From NCBI RefSeq assembly GCF_000299935.1, contig NZ_AMRL01000010.1, forward strand, positions 56,188 to 120,187: DNA of 64,000 bases, given 5' to 3'. Within the stretch, counting starts at the first letter, position 1. Each line of letters begins with the position of its first letter. Below are positions 1 to 7,445 of the stretch, in pieces. The DNA comes from Oceanibaculum indicum P24. Its GTDB lineage: Bacteria; Pseudomonadota; Alphaproteobacteria; Oceanibaculales; Oceanibaculaceae. The translations under genes and the position numbers were made by a program. Below the pieces are notes generated by a model. It was not told the origin of the DNA. It ran no database searches and saw only the letters and a program-made list of their open reading frames with translations.

Positions 1-112
1 CCGATGGTCTTTTTATTTTTAAGAGTACTCTCCTGCACGAATTCGACAAGAAATTGTGCAAGGCAGCCTGCCGGGTGACGAAAAGCTTGCGGGAAAGCGA
101 GTCGGCATTATA
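1..112. other. left-edge intergenic stretch without a gene
   Basis: No coding frame with a credible start or family match is visible here. It probably belongs to the upstream spacer of the rhodanese operon. The last part contains a possible -35 element, TTGCGG at 87-92. Confidence 0.5.
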
Positions 113-139
113 TATCTTCAAATAATTGCAGATAAGGAG
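87..139 (+). promoter_or_regulatory. promoter with SqrR/BigR-like operator for the sulfide operon
   Basis: A possible sigma-70 promoter reads TTGCGG (87-92), 16 bases, TATATA (109-114). An imperfect inverted repeat, TATCTTCAA-ATAA-TTGCAGATA (113-134, 8 of 9 arm positions paired), overlaps the -10 side and abuts the AAGGAG ribosome site (134-139). The AT-rich core and spacing resemble the ATTC-N8-GAAT site of SqrR/BigR-type ArsR repressors that sense persulfide. Assignment to that regulator is inferred from the genes it precedes. No ArsR-family gene lies in the window. Confidence 0.5.
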
Positions 140-144
140 TTCAC

Positions 145-669
145 ATGCTGCGCCCCCTTGCCCCCGACGCCCTTCAGCAGCGCCTTGCCAGCGGCGAGAT
201 GCTGCTGATCGACATCCGCGAACCCGACGAATATGCCCGCGAGCATATAAGGGGCGCGCGGCTGATTCCGCTGAACGCCATCGACGCCGAGGATCTGACG
301 GCCGAGCAGCGCCGCCCGGTCTGCTTCACCTGCCGCAGCGGCAACCGCACCGCCTTCAACGCCACGCGGCTGCTCGCGAAGGGCTTTCACGAGGCCTATG
401 TGCTGGAAGGTGGGCTGGACGGCTGGAAGAAAGCCGGTCTGCCGGTGCATTTCAACCCGCGCGCACCGCTCGACCTGATGCGCCAGGTGCAGATTGCCGC
501 CGGCGCGCTGGCGCTGGCCGGCGCGGTACTGGCCGCGACCGTCTCGCCCTGGTTCATCCTGCTCAGCGGCTTTGTCGGGGCCGGCCTCGTCTTCGCCGGT
601 GTAACCGGTTTCTGCGGCATGGCAAGGCTGCTGAAGCTTATGCCCTGGAACCGCGCCAGCATTGGCTGA
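145..669 (+). CDS. rhodanese domain protein with C-terminal membrane segment (YgaP-like, DUF2892)
   Basis: The 174-residue protein has an N-terminal rhodanese domain (about residues 5-105) with the active-site loop CRSGNR, catalytic Cys63. A hydrophobic C-terminal region (about 112-165) probably forms two membrane helices of the DUF2892 type. Such proteins move sulfane sulfur at the inner face of the membrane. The start at 145 follows AAGGAG with good spacing. The stop precedes the ETHE1-like hydrolase start by about 40 bases, so the two genes look like one operon for sulfide or persulfide handling. Physiological donor and acceptor cannot be read from sequence. Confidence 0.88.
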   Translation: MLRPLAPDALQQRLASGEMLLIDIREPDEYAREHIRGARLIPLNAIDAEDLTAEQRRPVCFTCRSGNRTAFNATRLLAKGFHEAYVLEGGLDGWKKAGLPVHFNPRAPLDLMRQVQIAAGALALAGAVLAATVSPWFILLSGFVGAGLVFAGVTGFCGMARLLKLMPWNRASIG

Positions 670-706
670 ATCCGCTATCCTGAACGCATCAGAACAGGAG
701 GACGCC

Positions 707-1570
707 ATGCGCCCCACCGTTGACAGCTTCTTCGATGAGGCGACCAACACGGTCAGCCACATTGTCGCCGACCCGGCGACCGGCAAGGCCGCCATCATCG
801 ATTCGGTGCTGGATTTCGACTCCGCCTCGGGCCGGACCGACACCGCCTCGGCAGACAAGCTGATCGCGCATATCAAGGCGAAGGGCCTCACGGTGGAGTG
901 GGTGCTGGAGACGCATATCCATGCCGACCATCTGACCGCCGCCCCCTACCTGCTGGAAAGGCTGGGCGGAAGCCTGGGAGTCGGCGGTGCCATCGCCCAG
1001 GTGCAGCGGACCTTCGGCGAGATTTTCAACGTCGGGCCCGGCTTCGCGCGCGATGGCAGCCAGTTCCACCGCCTGTTCCGGGACGGCGAAACCTTCCGGC
1101 TGGGCGACATCGAGGTCCGGGCCATCCACACGCCGGGGCATACGCCGGCCTGCATGACCTATGTCATCGGCGATGCCGCCTTCGTCGGCGACACTTTATT
1201 CATGCCGGATTACGGCACGGCGCGCTGCGACTTTCCCGGCGGCGATGCCCGCCAGCTCTACCGCTCGATCCAGAAGATTTTCGCGCTGCCGCCGGAGACG
1301 CGGCTGTTCCTGTGCCATGATTACAAGGCGCCGGGCCGCGACGAGTACCGCTGGGAAACCAGTGTGGCGGAGGAGCGCGCCAGCAACATCCATGTGCATG
1401 ACGGCGTGACGGAGGAGGAGTTCGTCGCCATGCGCACCGCGCGCGACGCCACCCTGTCCATACCGCGCCTCATCCTGCCCTCGGTGCAGGTGAACATGCG
1501 CGCCGGCCATTTCCCGTCCGCCGAGGAAAATGGCGTCAGCTACCTGAAGCTGCCGCTGAACGCGCTTTAG
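707..1570 (+). CDS. MBL-fold hydrolase, ETHE1/Blh-like persulfide dioxygenase candidate
   Basis: The 287-residue protein has the metallo-beta-lactamase signature THIHADH (His70, His72, Asp74, His75), then HTPGHT and a GDTLF segment, as in the ETHE1/Blh branch of glyoxalase-II-like enzymes. Characterised members are iron enzymes that oxidise glutathione persulfide to sulfite and glutathione. I chose the ATG at 707 because AGGAGG (696-701) sits five bases upstream; a longer frame from 662 would overlap the rhodanese stop and has no such site. The rhodanese next door, which handles the same sulfane-sulfur pool, supports the assignment. A different thioester or persulfide substrate is possible. 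Confidence 0.85.
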   Translation: MRPTVDSFFDEATNTVSHIVADPATGKAAIIDSVLDFDSASGRTDTASADKLIAHIKAKGLTVEWVLETHIHADHLTAAPYLLERLGGSLGVGGAIAQVQRTFGEIFNVGPGFARDGSQFHRLFRDGETFRLGDIEVRAIHTPGHTPACMTYVIGDAAFVGDTLFMPDYGTARCDFPGGDARQLYRSIQKIFALPPETRLFLCHDYKAPGRDEYRWETSVAEERASNIHVHDGVTEEEFVAMRTARDATLSIPRLILPSVQVNMRAGHFPSAEENGVSYLKLPLNAL

Positions 1571-1579
1571 CAATTACGC

Positions 1580-1622
1580 TGCAACTGAATATGGTTGCAT
1601 CATTCTTCTGGCTGCTTATATC
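1580..1622 (+). promoter_or_regulatory. hicAB promoter with palindromic operator
   Basis: TGCAAC-N8-GTTGCA (1580-1599) is a perfect 6+6 inverted repeat overlapping a -35-like TTGCAT (1595-1600). After 16 bases comes TATATC (1617-1622). HicB antitoxins commonly repress their own promoter through a ribbon-helix-helix or HTH domain, so this is the likely operator. The assignment is inferred from position. Confidence 0.5.
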
Positions 1623-1653
1623 CTAAGCGTCTGGACACAGGTTCTGAAAGCAT

Positions 1654-1908
1654 ATGACCCGTCGGGACAAGCTGGTCGCCCGGCTGAAAGCCCGCCCGTG
1701 CGACTTTACCTGGGCGGAGCTGGTCAGAGTGCTGGAAGGGTTGGGCTATAATGAAGTTGCCACCGGCAAGACCGGCGGATCGCGGCGGCGCTTTGTGCAT
1801 AAAACCGCACCGGCCTTGCTGCTGCACAAGCCCCATCCCGGCAACATCGTGAAGATGTATGTGATCGATGAAATCATCCGAACCCTCGGCGAGGCGGGGC
1901 TGATATGA
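1654..1908 (+). CDS. hicA: HicA-family toxin (mRNA interferase)
   Basis: This 84-residue basic protein has the compact dsRBD-like HicA pattern: an N-terminal helix, FTWAELVRVLEGLGY, a GGS turn (residues 41-43) and the late HKPHPGN segment before the last helix. HicA toxins cleave mRNA and are neutralised by HicB. In the common HicA motif the GS is followed by a catalytic His; here Arg occupies that place (GGSRRRF), with a His at residue 49. Related proteins with Arg there are widespread, so this is probably a subfamily trait, but activity is unproven. The stop overlaps hicB by four bases (ATGA), indicating translational coupling. Confidence 0.87.
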   Translation: MTRRDKLVARLKARPCDFTWAELVRVLEGLGYNEVATGKTGGSRRRFVHKTAPALLLHKPHPGNIVKMYVIDEIIRTLGEAGLI

Positions 1909-2255
1909 GCAAGCTACTGGAATACAAAAACTATTTCGGCTCCGTCGAGTTCAGCGAGGAAGACGAGGTGTTTCACGGCAAGCTGGAATTCATCCGCGAT
2001 CTCGTGACCTTCGAGGCCACGGACGCAAAGGGCCTGAAAGCCGCCTTCCAGGAAGCGGTGGATGATTATCTTGCCTTCTGCGCCGAACAGGGGCGCACCC
2101 CGGATATTCCGCTGAAAGGCAGCTTCAACGTCCGGCCCGGCCAGGAACTGCACCGCCGGGCGATGCTGCTCGCCGCACGCAAGGGCCTGAACCTCAATAC
2201 GCTGGTCAGCGATGCGCTGCGGCGCTATCTGGACAAGGAGGAGAGCGCCGCTTGA
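1905..2255 (+). CDS. hicB: HicB-family antitoxin
   Basis: The 116-residue acidic antitoxin has a partially degraded RNase H-like fold at the N-terminus (Y-F-G-S-V-E-F-S opening, then a DAVDDYL-type helix). A C-terminal ribbon-helix-helix segment (about 85-112, LHRRAMLLAARKGLNLNTLVSDALRRYL region) is the expected DNA-binding part. It should bind HicA and repress the upstream promoter. It overlaps hicA by four bases. Its last 31 bases overlap the end of the opposing DUF2478 gene, an unusually long convergent overlap. Confidence 0.88.
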   Translation: MSKLLEYKNYFGSVEFSEEDEVFHGKLEFIRDLVTFEATDAKGLKAAFQEAVDDYLAFCAEQGRTPDIPLKGSFNVRPGQELHRRAMLLAARKGLNLNTLVSDALRRYLDKEESAA

Positions 2256-2797
2256 GGGCCTGGCCTGACGGCGCGCTGGCACCAGTCCAGCACCGCCTCT
2301 GCCTCGGCCGGCAGGCTGGCCGCAAGCCCGCCATGGAAATTGGCCCAGGCCGGGGCGTAATCCTCGCGCACCGGCACCAGCACCGGAATATTGTCGGCGA
2401 TTGCCCGCGCGATCACCGGGCGCAGGCCGGACCCGTCCGCCTCCGCCTTGCCGAAACGGTTCACCACCAGCAGGTCGGCGCCAGCCTCCAGCGCCGCCTC
2501 AAGCCGGCCCGCCGCCTCGGTCAGGGCCACGGAATCGAGCCGGCAGCCCTCGGAAAACCGCCCCAGATCCTGCGATATACCCATGACGCCGCCGCCGGCA
2601 AGATCGCGCAGCCGCATGGTCGAGCAGGCATCCGCCCCGACCTCGCCCCCTAAAAGGGCCGAATCATCTTCCTGCAGGAAGCCGATGACGCGCACCCCGT
2701 CCTGGCGCAGCCGCTCAACCACCGTCGCCAGCAGCGCATCAATTGGCGCGCGGCCCTTGAAGGGGATATCGGCAATCGGTGTCGCGCTGTCAGTCAC
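2225..2797 (-). CDS. DUF2478 domain protein
   Basis: The 190-residue protein matches the DUF2478 family, alphaproteobacterial proteins often encoded near molybdenum transport genes and distantly reminiscent of P-loop nucleotidases of the THEP1/MobB kind. Visible features are IGFLQEDDSALLGGEV near residue 40, a LLVVNRFGKAEADG strand-turn about the middle, and a VLVPVREDY strand later. No intact Walker A motif is present. The biochemical role is unknown. No molybdenum genes are in the window. The 3' end overlaps hicB on the other strand. Confidence 0.7.
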   Translation of the reverse strand: MTDSATPIADIPFKGRAPIDALLATVVERLRQDGVRVIGFLQEDDSALLGGEVGADACSTMRLRDLAGGGVMGISQDLGRFSEGCRLDSVALTEAAGRLEAALEAGADLLVVNRFGKAEADGSGLRPVIARAIADNIPVLVPVREDYAPAWANFHGGLAASLPAEAEAVLDWCQRAVRPGPQAALSSLSR

Positions 2798-2902
2798 GGC
2801 GGGCCGTCCTGGCTGTTTTCCCGTCCCCGAACGCTATCCGAAAGCCGGTCCCGGCACCAGCGCGCAGGATGGTTGAACGGGCAAATGACGGAATGATCCG
2901 GG

Positions 2903-2943
2903 TTGATATGGGTCAATGTCTGTAACAGGAGAATCCGTATCTT
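2903..2943 (+). promoter_or_regulatory. FNR-type box and promoter for usp gene
   Basis: TTGAT-ATGG-GTCAA (2903-2916) differs by one base from the FNR/Anr consensus TTGAT-N4-ATCAA. A -10-like TATCTT (2938-2943) follows after 21 bases, which places the box near -41, the usual activating position. This predicts induction under low oxygen. A second universal stress gene in this window has a perfect FNR box (19144-19157), which strengthens the call. Confidence 0.68.
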
Positions 2944-2992
2944 CAAATATGAGAGGTATCCTAAAAGCGAGGCCAAAAGGAGGAGCGACAAA

Positions 2993-3403
2993 ATGTACAA
3001 GAACATTCTGGTTCCCATCGACCTGACGCAGGCGGAAAAGGGCACGGCCATGCTTGCCGTTGCCGCCAAACTGGCCGATCAGGGCGCCAAGATCACCGCG
3101 ATCACCGTGGTGGAGGATTTGCCGGGTTATGTCCGCGCGGAACTGCCGACCGGCCTAGTCGAGAAGAATTTGAAGGCCGCGCAGGAGGAGATGGCGAAGC
3201 TGGTGAAAGACAGCGGCGTCGCCGCCAGCGTGCAGGTCAGCGATGGCAACCCATCGCGCGAAATCCTGGACCATGCCAGCAAGATTGGCGCTGACCTCAT
3301 CATCGTCGCCTCGCACCGCCCCGGCATGCAGGATTACTTCCTGGGTTCGACGGCGGCCCGCGTCGTCCGCCACGCCGCCTGCTCGGTGCTGGTGACGCGC
3401 TGA
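2993..3403 (+). CDS. universal stress protein, single UspA domain
   Basis: The 136-residue protein is one UspA domain. It opens with KNILVPIDL, has the expected Asp10, and ends with the HRPG...GSTAARVVRHAACSVLV nucleotide-binding and closing strand segment, like the UspF/UspG branch. The start at 2993 follows AGGAGG (2978-2983); an earlier in-frame ATG-like start lies inside the FNR box and is rejected. Such proteins accumulate during energy limitation or anoxia. The ligand is unknown. The stop lies six bases from the convergent MFS stop. Confidence 0.9.
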   Translation: MYKNILVPIDLTQAEKGTAMLAVAAKLADQGAKITAITVVEDLPGYVRAELPTGLVEKNLKAAQEEMAKLVKDSGVAASVQVSDGNPSREILDHASKIGADLIIVASHRPGMQDYFLGSTAARVVRHAACSVLVTR

Positions 3404-3409
3404 ATAGGG

Positions 3410-4651
3410 TCAGGCCGGCGCCGCCGCGCGCCGGCCACCGCCCAGCCTGAGCAGGAAGAACAGCGCGATGGCGATGTTCGCGAGGTTCCAGGCGAAGCCG
3501 TTCAGGAAGGCGGCCTCGTAGGACAGCGTCAGATCGTAGATCGCGCCCGACATCCAACCGCCGACCGCCATTCCCAGCAGCGTCGCCGACAGCACGAGGC
3601 CGATGCGCGCGCCCGCCTCCGATGCCGGGAAATATTCCCGCACGATCATCGCATAGGTCGGCACGATGCCGCCCTGCGCCAGCCCGAACAGGGCGGAGAC
3701 GATGAACAGCGGCGCCAGCCCGTCGAACGGCAGGAACAGCAGCAGCGAGAGCGCCTGCAGCCCGCTGCTCGTCAGCAGCGTCCAGAGCGGTCCGATACGG
3801 TCCGCCAGCCAGCCGAAGAACAGCCGGCTGATAATGCCGGTCGCCAGCATGAGGGAGAGCATCTGCGCACCCCGCGCCGAGCCGAAGCCCAGATCGGCGC
3901 ACAGCGCCACGATATGGACCTGCGGCATCGCCATGGCGACACAGCACAGAACGCCAGCCACCACCAGCAGGCCTTGCAGCAGGCGCGGCGAGATACCGGG
4001 CGAGACTGCGACCGTCGGCGTACCTGCCGGCACCGGCCTGACCACCGGTTCAGGCGCGCGGCGGCGCAGCAGCAGCGTCAGCGGCAGGATGGTGACGAGG
4101 CAGAACAGGCCGATTCCGACGTGGGTCGTGCGCCAGCCCACAGTTTCGATGAAATGCTGAGCGATCGGCGGCCACACCGTACCGGCCATGTAGCTGCCGC
4201 AGGCGCAGATGGCGACGGCGATGCCGCGATGCTTCGTGAACCAGCGCGAGATGTCAGCAATCATCGGGCCGAAGGTGGCGGAGCTGCCGAGCAGCCCGAT
4301 CAGCACGCCATGCGCCAGCGCGAACTGCCACAGCGTCTGCGCCTGGCCGGCCAGGATATAGCCCAGCGCCAGCATGCAGGTGCCGCCGACCAGCGGCGGC
4401 AGCACGCCGAACCGGTCGGCCAGCCTTCCCATCAGGATGCCGCCGACGGCGAACCCGACCATCAGTAGTGTGTAGGGCAGGGCCGCATCGGCGCGAGCAA
4501 CCTGGAATTCCGCCTCCACCGCCGGCAGCGCCACGACGACCGACCACAGGCCGACACCGCCGATGGTGGTCACCAGCAGCGAGATCGCTAGACGAAACCA
4601 GGCATAGGGCGGATCGCCCTCCGGATGGAGGGCGTCTGCACGGTCGCTCAT
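3410..4651 (-). CDS. MFS transporter
   Basis: The 413-residue protein has about 12 hydrophobic segments. The loop between helices 2 and 3 carries GRLADRFG, the MFS signature, and its counterpart GWLADRIG appears in the second half. Overall pattern resembles monocarboxylate/oxalate-formate type carriers. I start at 4651 after a GGGAGGAA site; an upstream extension would run through the thiamine-diphosphate enzyme gene in another frame. It lies 65 bases after that enzyme and is probably cotranscribed, so the substrate may be an organic acid. That substrate is a guess. Confidence 0.82.
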   Translation of the reverse strand: MSDRADALHPEGDPPYAWFRLAISLLVTTIGGVGLWSVVVALPAVEAEFQVARADAALPYTLLMVGFAVGGILMGRLADRFGVLPPLVGGTCMLALGYILAGQAQTLWQFALAHGVLIGLLGSSATFGPMIADISRWFTKHRGIAVAICACGSYMAGTVWPPIAQHFIETVGWRTTHVGIGLFCLVTILPLTLLLRRRAPEPVVRPVPAGTPTVAVSPGISPRLLQGLLVVAGVLCCVAMAMPQVHIVALCADLGFGSARGAQMLSLMLATGIISRLFFGWLADRIGPLWTLLTSSGLQALSLLLFLPFDGLAPLFIVSALFGLAQGGIVPTYAMIVREYFPASEAGARIGLVLSATLLGMAVGGWMSGAIYDLTLSYEAAFLNGFAWNLANIAIALFFLLRLGGGRRAAAPA

Positions 4652-4716
4652 CGGGCGGTTCCTCCCGGCCCCTTGCAGGGGCGGCGCTCTTCTCCGGCGC
4701 CTGCCCCGGTTGCTTC

Positions 4717-6258
4717 TTACATAACGACTTCGATCAGATGCGGCCCCTTGGCGCGCAGCGCCGATTTCATCACCTCGGCCAGCCGCTCGGCACTCTCGAC
4801 CCGCGTCGCATCGACGCCAAGGCCGCGCGCCAGATTGACCCAGCCAATATCGGGATCGGCGAGGCTGAGCATGTTCAGCGCCTTCGGCCCCGGATTGTTG
4901 GCGCCGACATTGGCCAGCTCGCCGCGCAGGATGTTGTAGCTGCGGTTGGAGAAGATCAGCGTCAGCACGTCCAGCTTCTCGCGCGCCTGCGTCCACAGCC
5001 CCTGCACCGTGTACATGGCGCTGCCATCGGCCTGCAGCGAGACCACCTTGCGGTCCGGGCAGGCGACCGCCGCGCCCGTCGCCATCGGGATGCCGACGCC
5101 AATCGCGCCGCCCGACAGCTGCAGCCAGTCCATCGGGCCCGACGCATGGGTCGAGGGGAAGAAGCGCCGGCCGGTGGTGACCCCCTCGTCGCAGACGATG
5201 GCGTTTTCCGGCAGCAGCGCACCGACAACGGCGCCGATGGTCTCCGGCGTCAGCGCGCCGGTCGGGATGGCAGGCCGCTCGCGCGACGGGATCACCAGCT
5301 TCTGCGTGGCGCCCACCGCATCGGCAAGGCGCGCCAGCGCTTCCGGCTGATCCTCTGCCGGGGTGGCGACCATGATGACGTTGCAGCCTTCCGGCGCGAT
5401 GAGGCTGGGCTTGTCCGGATAGGCGAAGAAGGCGACCGGATTGCGCGAGCCGATCAGGATCAGATGTTTCACCTCGGCCAGCACGGCGACCGCCTGATCG
5501 ACCGGATAGGGCAGCCGCTCGATGGCGACACGGCCCTGGCCGCGTTCCATGCGGGCGTTGCTGGTCTCGGCCAGCAGGCCGGCGCCGGTCTTCTCGGCAA
5601 TGCGGGCCGCCAGTTCCAGCCCCTCCGCGCGGACCGCCTTGTCGCCCAGCAGGATCATCACCTTCTCGCCGGACTTCAGCGCCTTGGCGGCGGCCTGGAT
5701 GGCGGCTTCATCGGCCTTGGCGCGCTCCGGGATCGCCGGCACCGCGGCAATGCCGGCGCCTTCCTCCCAGGTCGCGTCGGCCGGCGCAATCAGCGTGGCG
5801 ATCTGGCCCGGCGCAGTGCGCGCGGCGGCGATGGCGTCGGCGGCGTCGGCGGCAATGGTGGCGGCGCTGGCGGAGGTCTTCACCCAGTGCGAATAGGGTT
5901 TCGCCGTGCCTTCAATATCGGCGGTCAGCGGCGCGTCATACTGCACGTGATAGGTTGCATGCTCACCGACGATGTTGACCATCGGGCTGCGCGCCTTCTT
6001 GGCATTGTGCAGATTGGCGATGCCGTTGCCCAGCCCCGGCCCGAGATGCAGCAGCGTCGAGGCCGGCTTGTCGGCCATGCGGGCATAGCCGTCCGCCGCA
6101 CCGGTCGCCACGCCCTCGAACAGGCACAGCACGCAACGCACGCCATCGACCCGGTCGAGGGCCGCGACGAAGTGCATTTCCGAGGTGCCGGGATTGGTGA
6201 AGCAGACATCGACTCCGCCCGCCTTCAGGGTACGAACCAGACTTTCAGCGCCGTTCAT
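4717..6258 (-). CDS. thiamine-diphosphate-dependent enzyme, acetolactate-synthase-like large subunit
   Basis: The 513-residue protein has the three-domain layout of the POX/AHAS family. The catalytic glutamate lies in LFEGVATGAADGYAR (about residues 44-58). The cofactor-binding segment ADGSAMYTVQGLWTQ is followed about 20 residues later by SNRSYN. The usual GDG opening reads ADG, as I recall for an IlvB-like clade distinct from biosynthetic acetolactate synthase. No small regulatory subunit gene is adjacent, which argues against branched-chain biosynthesis. A 2-oxoacid decarboxylase or carboligase role is likely; the substrate is unknown. It is followed by the MFS gene. Confidence 0.82.
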   Translation of the reverse strand: MNGAESLVRTLKAGGVDVCFTNPGTSEMHFVAALDRVDGVRCVLCLFEGVATGAADGYARMADKPASTLLHLGPGLGNGIANLHNAKKARSPMVNIVGEHATYHVQYDAPLTADIEGTAKPYSHWVKTSASAATIAADAADAIAAARTAPGQIATLIAPADATWEEGAGIAAVPAIPERAKADEAAIQAAAKALKSGEKVMILLGDKAVRAEGLELAARIAEKTGAGLLAETSNARMERGQGRVAIERLPYPVDQAVAVLAEVKHLILIGSRNPVAFFAYPDKPSLIAPEGCNVIMVATPAEDQPEALARLADAVGATQKLVIPSRERPAIPTGALTPETIGAVVGALLPENAIVCDEGVTTGRRFFPSTHASGPMDWLQLSGGAIGVGIPMATGAAVACPDRKVVSLQADGSAMYTVQGLWTQAREKLDVLTLIFSNRSYNILRGELANVGANNPGPKALNMLSLADPDIGWVNLARGLGVDATRVESAERLAEVMKSALRAKGPHLIEVVM

Positions 6259-6361
6259 GGTGGTATCTTTCGCGATTATTCGAGGTGGTTGCCATCCGGG
6301 GTAGCGCCCCGCCGGACGGCGGTCAAGTTGCAAACTTCATTGACATTCTGTCGTGCCCTAC

Positions 6362-7303
6362 TCAGCTCCGGCGAAGACGTTCCGCCAGGGCGATGCCGCC
6401 CAGCACAAAGGCCAGCGCCAGCGCATGATAGAGCTGGAAGCGCTCGCCCAGGATCAGCACCGCCAGCAAGGCGGAGAAGATCGGCACCAGATTGACGAAC
6501 ACGCCGGCCCGCCCCGGCCCCACCAGTTCCACGCTGCGCAGGAAGAAGATCTGCGCCAGGAAGGACGGGAACAGCGCAATAAAGGACAGCACCGCCCAGC
6601 CGGTCAGGCTCGGCCACTGGAAGCGGCCCATCGCCGCCTCGATGCCGACCAGCGGCAGCGAGGTCAGCAGCGCCGCGACCGCCATCACCGAGAACATGGC
6701 AAGCCCCGACACTGCCGGACGCTTGCGCAATGCCACCGTGTAGCCGGCATAGAGCAGGCAGGCCAGCACCATCAGCAAATCGCCATTGTTGAAGGCAAGC
6801 TCGGCCAGCCGGGCGATGTCGCCCTGCGCCGCGATGATGGCGACGCCCAGCATGGTCACCGCCACGCCGGCGAATTGCAGGCCGGTGACCGGGGTGCGAT
6901 AGGCCGCATAGGCGCCCATCAGCACGAAGACCGGGATCGAGCCCTGGATGATTCCGATATTGATCGCCACGGTGAAATGGGCGGCGATATAGAACAGCGC
7001 GTTGAAGCCGGTAAAGCCCAGCGCGCCCAGCGCGAACAGGTAGGGCAGGTGCCGGCGCAGCACCGGCCATTCCGCGATCAGCCGGTGGCGGGCGAACAGC
7101 GCGATCAGCACTACCACGCCGGTCCAGCGCAGCATGGTCAGCGCCATCGGCGACACCTCGCCGACCGCCAGCCGACCGGCCACGGCGTTGCCGCCCCAGG
7201 ACAGGGTGGTCAGCACCAGCAGCAGATAGGCATTGCCGAACAGCCAGCCGACCGGACCACCGGCGGAGCCTGTTGTCTCCGGCGGCGTGGAAACCTTGTC
7301 CAC
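6362..7303 (-). CDS. EamA/DMT-family transporter
   Basis: The 313-residue protein has ten predicted membrane helices in two EamA repeats (about 25-150 and 165-305), with the repeat-end pattern LIPVFVLMGAY and NLVPIFSALLAVLILGE. Members export amino acids or other metabolites. It lies 103 bases upstream of the thiamine-diphosphate enzyme on the same strand, so an operon of exporter, enzyme and MFS carrier is possible. Substrate cannot be inferred. Confidence 0.86.
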   Translation of the reverse strand: MDKVSTPPETTGSAGGPVGWLFGNAYLLLVLTTLSWGGNAVAGRLAVGEVSPMALTMLRWTGVVVLIALFARHRLIAEWPVLRRHLPYLFALGALGFTGFNALFYIAAHFTVAINIGIIQGSIPVFVLMGAYAAYRTPVTGLQFAGVAVTMLGVAIIAAQGDIARLAELAFNNGDLLMVLACLLYAGYTVALRKRPAVSGLAMFSVMAVAALLTSLPLVGIEAAMGRFQWPSLTGWAVLSFIALFPSFLAQIFFLRSVELVGPGRAGVFVNLVPIFSALLAVLILGERFQLYHALALAFVLGGIALAERLRRS

Positions 7304-7445
7304 TTGTTGTTTCTCCGCGCCTGTTGGCGATTATCTCCCCGCCCTCTTTATCGCCCCCGCCGCCGCTTGTCACGCCGTGCGGGCGCAGGCTAGGCTCCCT
7401 TGCGGCGCAATGCTGCCCGCCTCCCACCGCGCGAGACATGAACCC

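Noticed and set aside
1654..2255. Recent horizontal transfer of hicAB
   Set aside because: Composition and codon use look similar to neighbours, and there are no flanking repeats, transposases or attachment-like sequences. Long residence is equally likely.
4717..6258. Inactive thiamine-diphosphate enzyme because of ADG instead of GDG
   Set aside because: The catalytic Glu and the later Asn are present and ADG occurs in related groups of this family, so inactivation is not supported.
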